This document shows positions 9,351-17,028 of a stretch of DNA of 64,000 nt, piece after piece. Positions within the stretch are counted from its first letter, which is position 1. Every line of letters starts with the position of its first letter. The position numbers and the translations under genes are program-made. Source of the stretch: Rubricoccus marinus (GTDB taxonomy: Bacteria; Bacteroidota; Rhodothermia; Rhodothermales; Rubricoccaceae); NCBI RefSeq assembly GCF_002257665.1, contig NZ_MQWB01000001.1, positions 1,489,870 to 1,553,869 of the forward strand, in the 5' to 3' direction. Below the pieces are notes generated by a model, which did no database searches, was not told the origin of the DNA, and saw only the letters and a list, made by a program, of their open reading frames with translations.

Positions 9351-9366
9351 CCTCTGGCGCCAGAGG
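9351..9366. repeat. Full 9-mer palindrome after the transporter
   Basis: CCTCTGGCGCCAGAGG lies 29 bases after the transporter stop, with no competing T-run terminator nearby. Confidence 0.9.
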
Positions 9367-9470
9367 CCACAGCCGGGAGGGTAGGGCGCGAGAGCGCGCT
9401 GGTAGCGGTTTTCCAGGCGATGTCAGCGGATACGGCTTAGGCCTCGGGCACGGAACGGGACTTGCAATCG

Positions 9471-9501
9471 TTTGGTGACTGCGAAGGCGCCTACTAGTTT
9501 G
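9471..9501 (+). promoter_or_regulatory. Bacteroidota-type promoter of DUF2147 gene
   Basis: TTTG at 9471-9474 and TAGTTTG at 9495-9501 are spaced by 20 bases, matching the Bacteroidota primary-sigma pattern (TTTG, 19-23 bases, TAnnTTTG within one base). The start codon is 33 bases downstream. Confidence 0.55.
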
Positions 9502-9534
9502 CGCCTTCCTCCCCTTGAGACCCATCCCACCATT

Positions 9535-10011
9535 ATGACTCTCCGCATCTCCCGCTTTGTCGGCGTCGCCGCGCTGCTCGCGCTCGCGCTCCCCGCCTTC
9601 GCCCAGTCACCCGTCGGGCAGTGGCGCACCTTCGAGGACGGCAACGCCAAGTCCATCGTCGAGATCTCCGAATCTCGCGGCGTGCTGACCGGCCGCATCA
9701 TCCGCCTCCTGCCGGAGGGCCGCACGTGTGGCAACTGCGTGGACCGCTACCCCAACGACGGTCCCGTGGCCGCCATGCGTGGCCGCCAGCTGAAGGGCTC
9801 CAACCTGCGCGATCTCGTCATCCTGTCTGGCTTTTCGGACCCGGATGGCGATGGGAAGTACACCGGCGGCTCCGCCTTCAAGCCCGACGAGGGCAAAAAC
9901 TACAGCGGCTGGATGCAGGTGCAGTCCGACGGTCGCCTCCGTCTCACGGGCGGCTACAAGATCCTCGGCCGCGTGATCGGCAAGACGCAGTACTGGGAGC
10001 GGGTTCGCTAA
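9535..10011 (+). CDS. DUF2147 family exported protein
   Basis: A 158-residue exported protein. The ATG at 9535 begins a signal peptide ending ALPAFA-Q. The mature region has the DUF2147 pattern: VGQWRTFEDGNAKSIVEI at its start, a CGNC pair after RLLPEGRT, GFSDPDGDGKYTGG, and a closing GYKILGRVIGKTQYWERV. It is a small lipocalin-like beta protein of unknown role; some relatives respond to stress or bind ligands. It is a single-gene unit with its own promoter and a hairpin of paired 9-mers at 10015-10049. Confidence 0.88.
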   Translation: MTLRISRFVGVAALLALALPAFAQSPVGQWRTFEDGNAKSIVEISESRGVLTGRIIRLLPEGRTCGNCVDRYPNDGPVAAMRGRQLKGSNLRDLVILSGFSDPDGDGKYTGGSAFKPDEGKNYSGWMQVQSDGRLRLTGGYKILGRVIGKTQYWERVR

Positions 10012-10014
10012 CCC

Positions 10015-10049
10015 CCGCCAGAGGCGTGGCTCGAACGAGCCTCTGGCGG
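10015..10049 (+). terminator. Inverted 9-mer hairpin after DUF2147 gene
   Basis: CCGCCAGAGGC (10015-10025) pairs perfectly with GCCTCTGGCGG (10039-10049) around a 13-base loop, three bases after the stop codon. Confidence 0.6.
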
Positions 10050-10089
10050 CTCTGATCTGCTCGCCATCTGGAACAGAACTCGAAAGGGT

Positions 10090-10121
10090 GACGCCCTCTG
10101 ACCTGACGGTCGGGGGGCGTC
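10090..10121 (+). terminator. Second stem-loop before HNH gene
   Basis: GACGCCC pairs with GGGCGTC and, inside, GACC with GGTC. A TATACT follows at 10129, so the structure may end the upstream message just ahead of the HNH promoter, or be part of it. Confidence 0.35.
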
Positions 10122-10156
10122 CTCGTTATACTCGGCTCTACACATCCTTCACACGC

Positions 10157-10198
10157 ATGAAAGAGTCCGAACTCGCGCCGTGGGGCAGGGGGCTATGA
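10157..10198 (+). other. Possible 13-codon upstream ORF
   Basis: ATG at 10157 opens 13 codons (MKESELAPWGRGL) and stops with TGA overlapping the HNH ATG as ATGA. The coupling geometry matches other gene pairs here, but nothing else shows that it is translated. Confidence 0.25.
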
Positions 10199-10704
10199 GC
10201 GGCCTGGGAGGACACGTCCTCGTCCTGAACGCGGACTACCAGGCGATGTCCGTTTGCAGCGTGGAGCGCGCGATGGTGCTCGTGTTCCTGCAAAAAGCTG
10301 AACTCGTCGCCGACCGCGCCGACCGATTTATCCGCTCCGCCCGCGTGCAGCACCCGTGGCCCACAGTTGTGCGGCTCAAGCGCTATATCCGCGTGCCGTA
10401 CCGCCGTGTGTTGCTCACCCGCCGGAACGTCCTCCGCCGAGACGATCACACGTGCCAGTACTGCGGGAGCATGGACAAGCTCACGCTCGACCACGTGATC
10501 CCCCGCAGCCGCGGTGGGCGCGACGCTTGGGACAACCTCGTCGCGGCGTGCACGCCGTGCAACAACCGGAAGGGGAACAAGACGCCCGACGAGGCGCGGA
10601 TGCCTCTGGCGCGGAAGCCGTTTCGGCCCAGCCATGTGATGTACATGCGCGACCTGGTCGGTACGCTGGAGGAGACGTGGAAACCGTACCTGTTCGCCGC
10701 CTAA
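10195..10704 (+). CDS. HNH endonuclease
   Basis: A 169-residue protein of the small stand-alone HNH family. The N-terminal half begins HVLVLNADYQAMSVCS and contains LKRYIRVPYRRVLLTRRNVLRRD. The nuclease core has CQYCG, LDHVIPRSRGG, and CTPCNNRKGNKTP: two CxxC zinc pairs and the His-Asn-His residues, complete. The ATG at 10195 is preferred to the GTG at 10180 because the family starts close to the VLVLN strand and a G-rich stretch lies before it. It is a conserved single-copy type of HNH gene in many bacteria, not tied here to a restriction system, phage or intron. The physiological role is unclear. Confidence 0.9.
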   Translation: MSGLGGHVLVLNADYQAMSVCSVERAMVLVFLQKAELVADRADRFIRSARVQHPWPTVVRLKRYIRVPYRRVLLTRRNVLRRDDHTCQYCGSMDKLTLDHVIPRSRGGRDAWDNLVAACTPCNNRKGNKTPDEARMPLARKPFRPSHVMYMRDLVGTLEETWKPYLFAA

Positions 10705-10731
10705 AGTGCGGCTGCCCGCGCGGAGCCAAAG

Positions 10732-10747
10732 CCTCTGGCGCCAGAGG
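10732..10747. repeat. Full 9-mer palindrome after HNH gene
   Basis: CCTCTGGCGCCAGAGG lies 27 bases after the HNH stop and 68 bases before the next gene. Confidence 0.9.
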
Positions 10748-10815
10748 CTTGGCGGCGTCTTCGAGGGACCACGGAGCGTTGTGCGCGTACGTCTGGGAGT
10801 CACTCCCCCCTTCGG

Positions 10816-11346
10816 ATGAACTTCCTCTCGAACCCCATCGTGGCCCGTTTGCTGTGGCTGCTCCCGCTTTTGTTGGTCGCTATCGCCATCCTGCTGACCG
10901 TCAGCGGGTTCGAGCAGCGCGAGACGGCGGAGTACGGGGAACGCGTCGTGGCCGAGGTTCTCGACGTGGAGGTCCGCGAACGTAGCGAGATCACCCACGG
11001 CATGGTCAAGCTCCGCTACACGCCGCCAGAGACCGCTGCCCCGGTGGAGCGCTACATCGAACTGCCGCTGGCGTTCATGAAAGAGATCCAGGGGGACTTC
11101 GAGTCCGACTCCACGCTCGCGCTTCCCATCCGGGTACAGGCCGGAAGCGATCAGATTATCCTCGACGCCTTTTCCCGCGTGCAGTGGGTCATGACGTTCT
11201 CGTTTGCCGCGATGTCGGCCTTCGGCGCCATCTGCCTCGCCTGGCTCGTGGGCGGATGGAACCGGTTCCTGGCCCGCGAAGGCGACCCCGCCAACCGTGA
11301 GGTAACGGAGGCCGACATGGTCCCGCCTCTGGCGCCAGAGGCGTAG
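10816..11346 (+). CDS. Two-helix membrane protein, DUF3592-like
   Basis: A 176-residue membrane protein with one helix at each end of a soluble domain (about 12-32 and 130-155). The middle has RVVAEVLDVEVRERSEITHG and VKLRYTPPE, the beta-strand pattern of DUF3592-like proteins. The C-terminus PPLAPEA is made by a complete 9-mer palindrome (11326-11341) that overlaps the last codons, so the gene end itself may fold as a hairpin. Function unknown. It stands alone, convergent with the DUF164 gene. Confidence 0.7.
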   Translation: MNFLSNPIVARLLWLLPLLLVAIAILLTVSGFEQRETAEYGERVVAEVLDVEVRERSEITHGMVKLRYTPPETAAPVERYIELPLAFMKEIQGDFESDSTLALPIRVQAGSDQIILDAFSRVQWVMTFSFAAMSAFGAICLAWLVGGWNRFLAREGDPANREVTEADMVPPLAPEA

Positions 11347-11377
11347 CGACCGGCGAGGGGGTGCCGTCTCGCGACGG

Positions 11378-11412
11378 CAAAAAAAGCCCCGCTTCCAGAT
11401 CGAAAGCGGGGC
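11378..11412 (-). terminator. Rho-independent terminator of the DUF164 gene
   Basis: On the minus strand a GC stem (GCCCCGCTT / AAGCGGGGC, 11386-11412) is followed by seven T. It ends the DUF164 transcript 24 bases after its stop. Confidence 0.85.
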
Positions 11413-11435
11413 GGAGGGCGTAGACGCCAGAGTGC

Positions 11436-12191
11436 TTACTCGATCGACTCCTGGACCTCGCGGTAGAGGTCGGGGTCGACGACGATGCGGCCGTCGTGCT
11501 CGGAGACCATGATGCGGTCACGCTGGCGGATCTCCACCTGGCGCTGCGGGGGCACGAGAAAGCCGGCGGCGGCGCCGCGCTCGATCGGGACCACGGCGCG
11601 TCCGTCGCGCATGCGGCCGCGGAGACGTTCGTACGCCTTGAAGTAGCGCTCGTCGATGTCCTCGGCCGCCTTGGCGCGGGCCTTCTCGAAGGCCTTCTGC
11701 TCTTTCGCGGTGTCCTTCTCGACGTGCGAGAGCTCCTCGTTCTTCTCGGCCAGCATCGCCTCCAGCTCCTTCAGGCGCTCGTCGGACGAGGACACGACGT
11801 CCTCGTTGTCGACGTCGCGTCCTTCCAGGGACTCGATCTCGTCGTGGGCGTTCTGGATCCGCTGGCGGTGCGCCTCGATCTCCTTGGTGAGCGCGTCGTA
11901 CTCGCGGTTGTTGCGGACCTGGAGCTGCTGCTCTTCGTACTTACGGATCAGGCCCTCACTCTCGGCGATGTCGAGCTTGAGCTTTTTGCGCTGGACCTCG
12001 CCCTCCTTCTTCTCGGAGCCGATCTGGGAAAGGCGGGTTTCGAGCCCGGCCTTCTCGTCTTCGAGGTCGCGGATCTCGTCGGGGAGGTCGCCGCGGAGCT
12101 TGTCGAGCTGGTCGATGCGGCTGTCGATGGCCTGGAGGCGGACAAGCGCGCGGAGCTGGTCTTCGATGGAGGTGGTCGTGTCGGTCGCCAT
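11436..12191 (-). CDS. DUF164 (CdsZ-like) coiled-coil protein lacking zinc cysteines
   Basis: A 251-residue protein. The ATG at 12191 begins MATDTTTSIEDQLRALV, the normal family start. Residues ~10-190 form a long charged coiled coil, followed by the segment GRAVVPIERGA and VPPQRQVEIRQRD that precedes and spans the family's zinc ribbon. In relatives this region carries two CxxC pairs (CGGC and CEYCGR types). Here they read AAAGFLV and VSEHDGR, so all four cysteines are gone. Family members are proposed to bind nucleic acid or support flagellar/cell functions. This copy has its own terminator and probably acts through the coiled coil. Confidence 0.85.
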   Translation of the reverse strand: MATDTTTSIEDQLRALVRLQAIDSRIDQLDKLRGDLPDEIRDLEDEKAGLETRLSQIGSEKKEGEVQRKKLKLDIAESEGLIRKYEEQQLQVRNNREYDALTKEIEAHRQRIQNAHDEIESLEGRDVDNEDVVSSSDERLKELEAMLAEKNEELSHVEKDTAKEQKAFEKARAKAAEDIDERYFKAYERLRGRMRDGRAVVPIERGAAAGFLVPPQRQVEIRQRDRIMVSEHDGRIVVDPDLYREVQESIE

Positions 12192-12472
12192 CTGGGGGTC
12201 GTGTCGCGAGGAGGAAGTGGAGAGACTACCGCCGGAGGCGACCGCGGGTTTTGCAGAGAGCCAGAATTCGCGAGGATGTGGGGAGGTAGGTGGCCTGACC
12301 TGTCCCGCCAGAGGCCGGCCACGCCCCGTACGTGCTTCGAAGTAAGCACCCTCGCGCACCGCCAGAGGCTTGCCTGATCTCTCCGGAGAGCCTCTGGCGG
12401 AATCCCCGGTCGCTTCGTGCGAGTGCTGGGGACGTGCGCCATCTTCTGGCTTCCATCTCTGATCCCTCTCTC

Positions 12473-13843
12473 ATGCCACTCATCGCCTCCGTCTCCGGAA
12501 TCCGCGGCGTCGTCGGCGACGGCCTCGATGCCGCCGTCCTCGTCCGCTACACCGCTGCCTTCGCCGGCTGGCTCCGCCAGACCGAGGACCGGCCGACCGT
12601 GGTCGTCGGGCGCGACGGCCGCGACACGGGCGAGGTGTGCGCTCGCATCGTCACGGCCACGCTCCAAGCGTCCGGTTGCGACGTCGTCGACGGCGGGCTC
12701 GCCACGACGCCCAGCGTCGCGATGGGCGTGCTGAAGCACGAGGCCTCTGGCGCCATCATCCTGTCCGCGAGCCACAACCCGGCGGAGTGGAACGCGCTCA
12801 AGCTGCTTGGCCCGTCCAGTGCGTTCCTCACGCCGGAAGAGGGCGGCGAGGTGCTGAAGATGGCCGAGCAAGAGCCCGCAGCGTATGCCGTCGGGCACAA
12901 AGAGGTAGGCTCGTACGTGCAGGACGACCTCCTGCCGTACCACATCGAGAAGATCCTCGCGCTGAACCTGATCGACCCCGAGGCGATCCGCGCCAGAGGC
13001 TTCCGCGTGGTCGTGGACGGCATCAATTCGGTCGGCGCGTTCGCCATCCCGGCGCTGCTACGCGAGCTCGGCGTGAGCGACATCGAGGTGCTCAACGGCG
13101 AGGTCAACGGGCAGTTCGCGCACAACCCGGAGCCGCTGCCGCACAACGTGACCGGCATCATGGAGCGCGTCAAGGCCTCTGGCGCCGACCTCGGCGTGGT
13201 CGTGGACCCCGACGCCGACCGGCTGGCGTTTGTGGAGGATGGCGGAGCGTTTTTCGGCGAGGAGCTTACGCAGGTCGTGGCCGCAGACTTCGTGCTGGGC
13301 CACACGCCCGGTCCCATTGTCACGAACCTCTCCTCCAGCCGCGCGATGGACGACATCGCGGCAAAGCACGGCCAAGAGTCCCACCGCGCCGCCGTTGGTG
13401 AGATTAACGTGGTGCAGGAGATGCGCCGCGTGGGCGCCATCGTGGGCGGCGAGGGCGCCGGCGGCGTCATCCTCCCCAAACTCCACTACGGCCGCGACGC
13501 GCTTGTGGGCGTTGCGCTGACGCTGCAGTACCTCGCGGAGAGCGGCAAAGCGCTGAGCGAGATCCGCGCGGGCTACCCCGCCTACCACATCGCCAAGCAC
13601 AAGCTGCCTCTGGCGGGGCTGGACGCGAAAACGCTTCTCGCCTCGCTTGCCGAGTCCTACGAGGCGGCGCCAGAGGCCCGCGTGTCGACCGTAGACGGCG
13701 TGAAGGTGGACTTGCCCGAAGGGTGGGTCCATGTCCGTACGTCCAACACCGAGCCCATCGTCCGGGTCTACGCCGAGGCCGAGACCGCCGCTGGCGCGGA
13801 TGCCCTGGCGGAGCGGTTCAAGCGCGAGCTCGTCGAGGCGTGA
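12473..13843 (+). CDS. glmM: Phosphoglucosamine mutase / phosphomannomutase family
   Basis: A 456-residue alpha-D-phosphohexomutase in the cytoplasm. It has the phospho-serine loop SASHNP (active Ser100), the Mg-binding loop DPDADR (245-250), the sugar-binding GEGAGGVIL and the phosphate-binding RTSNTEPIVRVY near the C-terminus. The start MPLIASVSGIRG (ATG 12473) resembles GlmM-type enzymes that make glucosamine-1-phosphate for cell-wall synthesis. Phosphomannomutase/phosphoglucomutase activity is possible and cannot be excluded from motifs. Six or more 9-mer copies lie in the coding region as ASG, ARG, PLA and PEA. It overlaps the next gene by four bases (GTGA). Confidence 0.9.
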   Translation: MPLIASVSGIRGVVGDGLDAAVLVRYTAAFAGWLRQTEDRPTVVVGRDGRDTGEVCARIVTATLQASGCDVVDGGLATTPSVAMGVLKHEASGAIILSASHNPAEWNALKLLGPSSAFLTPEEGGEVLKMAEQEPAAYAVGHKEVGSYVQDDLLPYHIEKILALNLIDPEAIRARGFRVVVDGINSVGAFAIPALLRELGVSDIEVLNGEVNGQFAHNPEPLPHNVTGIMERVKASGADLGVVVDPDADRLAFVEDGGAFFGEELTQVVAADFVLGHTPGPIVTNLSSSRAMDDIAAKHGQESHRAAVGEINVVQEMRRVGAIVGGEGAGGVILPKLHYGRDALVGVALTLQYLAESGKALSEIRAGYPAYHIAKHKLPLAGLDAKTLLASLAESYEAAPEARVSTVDGVKVDLPEGWVHVRTSNTEPIVRVYAEAETAAGADALAERFKRELVEA

Positions 13844-14283
13844 TCGGGACCATCTTTGCGGCCCTCGTCTGCTACGCCTCTGGCGCGTTCGCCGCGCCGG
13901 CGGCGGGGTGGGAGGGCCTGCGCTTCGCGTATGCAGGAGACGCGCCTCCGGTCGCCCGGACGCTCGTGATCGCGGCCGTCGAGTGCTTTGTCGGCTTTGG
14001 AACGGCCGCGCTGGGCGTAGGGCTGGCCATCCTGACGCCGGCGCCGGATACGCCGACGCTCGTGGCCGCCTCGGCCGTCGGGTTGGGCTTCGGCATCGCG
14101 CGGACCCTCCGCAGCGCGCGCAACTCGGTCGCCATTGAGGCCGCCGCCGAAGAAGCCGCGCCGGACCGGCCCGACGCGCCAGAAGCCATCGGGGCTCGCC
14201 TCCGCCGCCTCGCGCTGTTCTCCGCGACCGTCCGCGGCCTCGCTGCCGTCACGGTACCGTTGGTGGCGGCGCTGCTCGGCTAG
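13840..14283 (+). CDS. Small multi-helix membrane protein
   Basis: 147 residues starting at a GTG that overlaps the glmM stop (GTGA). Three or four hydrophobic segments are visible: IGTIFAALVCYASGAF, ARTLVIAAVECFVGFG, AALGVGLAILTPA and a C-terminal LAAVTVPLVAALLG, with an Ala/Glu-rich cytoplasmic stretch between. No family recognised. Coupling to glmM suggests a role at the cell envelope, but this is context only. Confidence 0.65.
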   Translation: MIGTIFAALVCYASGAFAAPAAGWEGLRFAYAGDAPPVARTLVIAAVECFVGFGTAALGVGLAILTPAPDTPTLVAASAVGLGFGIARTLRSARNSVAIEAAAEEAAPDRPDAPEAIGARLRRLALFSATVRGLAAVTVPLVAALLG

Positions 14284-14299
14284 CCTCTGGCGCCAGAGG
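14284..14299. repeat. Full 9-mer palindrome between convergent genes
   Basis: It starts immediately after the stop of the 13840 gene and lies six bases before the end of the opposing T9SS gene. It is the only structure that could separate the two transcripts. Confidence 0.9.
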
Positions 14300-14304
14300 C
14301 GGCC

Positions 14305-15801
14305 CTAGCGGACCAGGACGGCCTGGCGAGACGCGGTAAACGTCTCGCCCGTCACTCGGACCACGTACGCCCCGGCCGGGAGCGAGCGCCCGTCTAGGAC
14401 GAACGATTCGGTGTAGTCGGCGCCGACCGCGCCACTAAAGACGTGCGCGACGAGACGGCCCGAGAGGTCGTACGCGTCGACGCTGACCTGCTGGCGTGCG
14501 TCCACGGCGAGATCGAACGAGACGCGGCCCTGGGAGGGGTTCGGCTTCCCATCGGACAGCGCGTAGCCTTCGGGGCCGACCTCGATGGGGGGCTCGACGC
14601 CAGAGGCCACGAAGGCGGGATCGGGTGAGAGCACAAACAGTCCGTTGTTGCCGTCGTTCGCGATCAAAACCCCGCTGGAGAAATACGGGTAGTTGCTCCA
14701 CTGCCCGTTAAAGCTCCCACCGTTGCCCTGCGGGTAGGTGTCGAAAAAGCCGACCTCGGTCATCTCATCGTCGCCGATGCGCGCGAGGTCGTAGATGCGC
14801 GTGCCGCCCTCGTAGTTGCTCAGGAAGGCGTGGGATCCCCGCACGTACAGGTTGTGGTCGCGCACGGGGATGTCCGCGATCGTGGCAAAGGCGTACTGCG
14901 GGCTGTCCAGGTCGCTCAGATCCATCACGATGGTCCGTGTTCCGTTCGCCGACGAGTCCAACTCATCGTCCACGATGAAGTAGCGCTGATCCTCGGTGAA
15001 CCACCCCTGGTGCGTGTACCCCGGGTTGGGATAGAAGCCGCGCGAGATCTGGACCGGGCTTGACTTGTCCGTCACGTCCACGATGGTCACGGTGTCCTCG
15101 TTGCTCGCCACACAGATCTGCTTTCCCGTGTGGTCGGTATCGGGGCCGTTGTACACCACGCACTGCGCGTCGTGGGTATAGCCGTCCTCGTCGAAGCAAC
15201 CGGCGTACGTCGGCGCCAGAGGCTGGCGGATGTCGACCATGTGGAGGCCCTGGCCCCCGCAGGTGGACGCGCTCACGCCCACGCCGTAGGCGAAGCCGCT
15301 GACGTCGTCGATGACGATGTTGTGCGCGCTTCCGAAGCCGGTGTAGCGCGCATCCGCCGCGAAGGTCTGGGGCGGGTTGGTAACGTTGCGCAGCCGCGTG
15401 AGATCGAAGACCTGCATGCCGTGGCCGCCGGCCTCACTCACCACGAAGGCGAACGTCCCGTAGGTCTTGATGTCGCGCCACGTCGAGGGGTTCGTCGCGG
15501 TCGGGAGCTTGCCCAGGAAGACGGGGGCCTCTGGCGTGGTCACGTCCACAAAGGCCGTCCCGTTGCGGAGGCCTACAAGCGCGTACTCGCGGTCGGTCTC
15601 CGGGTCCGTCCATCCCCAGATGTCGTTGCCCTCCGACGGGGCGGGGGAGCCAGAGGTCGCGAACGTCGCCAGAGGCAGGTGCGCGTACAGACCGACACGA
15701 GAGCAGGGGTAGCCATCGGCGCTCCCGTTCGTGCATGGGGTCTGCGCGGACGCGGATGCGGCCGCGACAAGCGCGAGGGCCGTGAGGGACAGGAAGCGCA
15801 T
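14305..15801 (-). CDS. Choice-of-anchor B family protein, T9SS cargo
   Basis: A 498-residue exported protein. Its signal peptide ends ASASA-Q. The body is a LVIVD-type repeat propeller with repeated units (DPETDREYALVGLRNGTAFVDV, KTYGTFAFVVSE, VFDLTRL) typical of the choice-of-anchor B family (TIGR04312), with about five cysteines. The last ~80 residues (SDGKPNPSQGRVSFDL to RQAVLVR) form a type-A T9SS sorting domain. It is predicted to sit on the cell surface; function unknown. Confidence 0.88.
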   Translation of the reverse strand: MRFLSLTALALVAAASASAQTPCTNGSADGYPCSRVGLYAHLPLATFATSGSPAPSEGNDIWGWTDPETDREYALVGLRNGTAFVDVTTPEAPVFLGKLPTATNPSTWRDIKTYGTFAFVVSEAGGHGMQVFDLTRLRNVTNPPQTFAADARYTGFGSAHNIVIDDVSGFAYGVGVSASTCGGQGLHMVDIRQPLAPTYAGCFDEDGYTHDAQCVVYNGPDTDHTGKQICVASNEDTVTIVDVTDKSSPVQISRGFYPNPGYTHQGWFTEDQRYFIVDDELDSSANGTRTIVMDLSDLDSPQYAFATIADIPVRDHNLYVRGSHAFLSNYEGGTRIYDLARIGDDEMTEVGFFDTYPQGNGGSFNGQWSNYPYFSSGVLIANDGNNGLFVLSPDPAFVASGVEPPIEVGPEGYALSDGKPNPSQGRVSFDLAVDARQQVSVDAYDLSGRLVAHVFSGAVGADYTESFVLDGRSLPAGAYVVRVTGETFTASRQAVLVR

Positions 15802-15820
15802 GGGGAGTCGTTGGGTGGTG

Positions 15821-16333
15821 CTACGCGGCAGCCTCGGATGTGCGGGCGTCCTCGAAGCGGTTCTGAGCGCGGTTCTTCCGGACGGAGAGCGCGTCGAAGA
15901 CCTGGCCGTTCATGGCCACGTACACGCCGGGCCGGAGGGTCTGGACGGCCGCCCACGCGAAGCCGACGTTGAACTCGGCGTCTGACTCGCGGAAGCGGGC
16001 CGGCGTCAGCGACCCGACGAACACGACGGTCTTGGTGGAGGCGGAACCGAGGCGAGCCGAGACGACCTGCGCCGTTTTCGCCATCGTATCCGTGCCGTGG
16101 GTGATCAGCACGCGCTCGGCAGGCGTCTCCGCGATGGCGGTCGCGATGACCTCGCGGTCCTCGTCGGTGATCTCCAGGCTGTCTTTGCGGAGCAGCGTCT
16201 CGACCTCTAGCGGGAACTTGACGCCGGCGGTGCGGAGGATCTCGGCGACGAGCGGATCGCCGATCTCGAACTCGCTCTGCGCGTCGAAATACACCTTGTC
16301 GATGGTGCCGCCCGTGGTGAAAACCTGAATCAT
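15821..16333 (-). CDS. Single-domain asparaginase-like protein
   Basis: 170 residues matching only the N-terminal domain of L-asparaginase: the first catalytic Thr in FTTGGTIDK and the second in THGTDTM, plus VFVGSLTPARF. Full-length enzymes have about 330 residues and a second domain that completes the active site between subunits. Stand-alone versions exist in several phyla; their activity is uncertain. It is translationally coupled (ATGA) to the lipoprotein gene upstream. Confidence 0.8.
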   Translation of the reverse strand: MIQVFTTGGTIDKVYFDAQSEFEIGDPLVAEILRTAGVKFPLEVETLLRKDSLEITDEDREVIATAIAETPAERVLITHGTDTMAKTAQVVSARLGSASTKTVVFVGSLTPARFRESDAEFNVGFAWAAVQTLRPGVYVAMNGQVFDALSVRKNRAQNRFEDARTSEAAA

Positions 16334-16653
16334 GGGGTCTGCGTGGTGGGTCGCCTCAGGATGTCCTGCACGGCGCCGAAAAGAGCGGAGACGTCCTCCG
16401 GCTGCTCGCTGTGCTCGCGCAGTCGCCTCTCGACGGCGACTGAATCCGTGCCGTGATGTGCGAACGCGAGAGCACGGAGGCTGTCCAGCGGCTCGCCGGT
16501 GGTCTCCGCGCGGGCGTCTGCAAGGTGCAGGTCCGCGAGGATAATGGCCAACGTGGTGTCTGTCGGGACCGCGCCCTCCTCGCCAGAGGCCTCTGGCGAC
16601 TCGCCGCAGGCGGCGAGCAAGAGCATGGTGGAAAGCGCCAGAGGCGTTTTCAC
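16330..16653 (-). CDS. DUF4296-like lipoprotein
   Basis: 107 residues with a lipoprotein signal (TPLALSTMLLLAAC-GES). A helical domain follows with IILADLHLADAR, matching the DUF4296 pattern (a small Bacteroidota lipoprotein family). An inverted pair of 9-mers (16581-16598) encodes the segment ESPEASGEE right after the lipid cysteine. It overlaps both neighbours by four bases, so the three genes 16970-15821 form one coupled unit. Confidence 0.75.
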   Translation of the reverse strand: MKTPLALSTMLLLAACGESPEASGEEGAVPTDTTLAIILADLHLADARAETTGEPLDSLRALAFAHHGTDSVAVERRLREHSEQPEDVSALFGAVQDILRRPTTQTP

Positions 16654-16970
16654 GCGGCCTCTGGCGCGTCGACCTCCATGCGAAGGAGATGGGCAGCGTA
16701 GGTCTTGCCCTGCGCGTCGAGCTTGAGCGAGACCGTGCCGCCGCCGCCGAGGGCGCCGTGGAGCATGAAGTTCAGCGCCGAGAGGTTGGGCAACTCGAAG
16801 CGCTCGACCTCGCCGTCCACGCGGGGGCCGAAGTGCGCCTTGACGCGCTCAGGCGTGACCTGCTCGCGCAGGAACTCGTAGTGGGCGGGGTCGCGGGCAA
16901 TGAGGCCGACGTTGACGGCGTCGCCTTTGTCGCCGCTGCGGCCGTAACAGAGATCGAGGAGCTTGGGCAC
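16650..16970 (-). CDS. AtuA-like ferredoxin-fold protein
   Basis: A 106-residue cytoplasmic protein. The GTG at 16970 is chosen because VPKLLDLCYGRSGDKGD is where relatives start. The sequence matches the C-terminal domain of AtuA (acyclic terpene utilisation, formerly part of DUF1446), here as an independent protein: CYGRSGDKGDAVNVGL and LNFMLHGALGGGGT. Stand-alone forms are often beside acyl-CoA metabolism genes; here the neighbours are lipoprotein and asparaginase-like genes. A TAGCTTCC box lies 21 bases upstream. Confidence 0.75.
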   Translation of the reverse strand: MPKLLDLCYGRSGDKGDAVNVGLIARDPAHYEFLREQVTPERVKAHFGPRVDGEVERFELPNLSALNFMLHGALGGGGTVSLKLDAQGKTYAAHLLRMEVDAPEAA

Positions 16971-16991
16971 GTGCGTTGGGAGAGGTGTGCT

Positions 16992-16999
16992 GGAAGCTA
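16992..16999 (-). promoter_or_regulatory. Candidate -7 box TAGCTTCC
   Basis: It lies on the minus strand, 21 bases before the GTG of the AtuA-like gene, and so would drive the three-gene coupled unit. Confidence 0.4.
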
Positions 17000-17012
17000 C
17001 GGGCGCCGCGGG

Positions 17013-17028
17013 CCTCTGGCGCCAGAGG
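17013..17028. repeat. Full 9-mer palindrome at end of DUF4837 gene
   Basis: It abuts the DUF4837 stop codon (17029) and precedes the promoter box at 16992-16999, separating the two minus-strand units. Confidence 0.9.

Noticed and set aside
15821-16333. Truncated asparaginase pseudogene
   Set aside because: Single-domain asparaginase-like proteins of this length are a known form, and start and stop are neatly coupled with neighbours.
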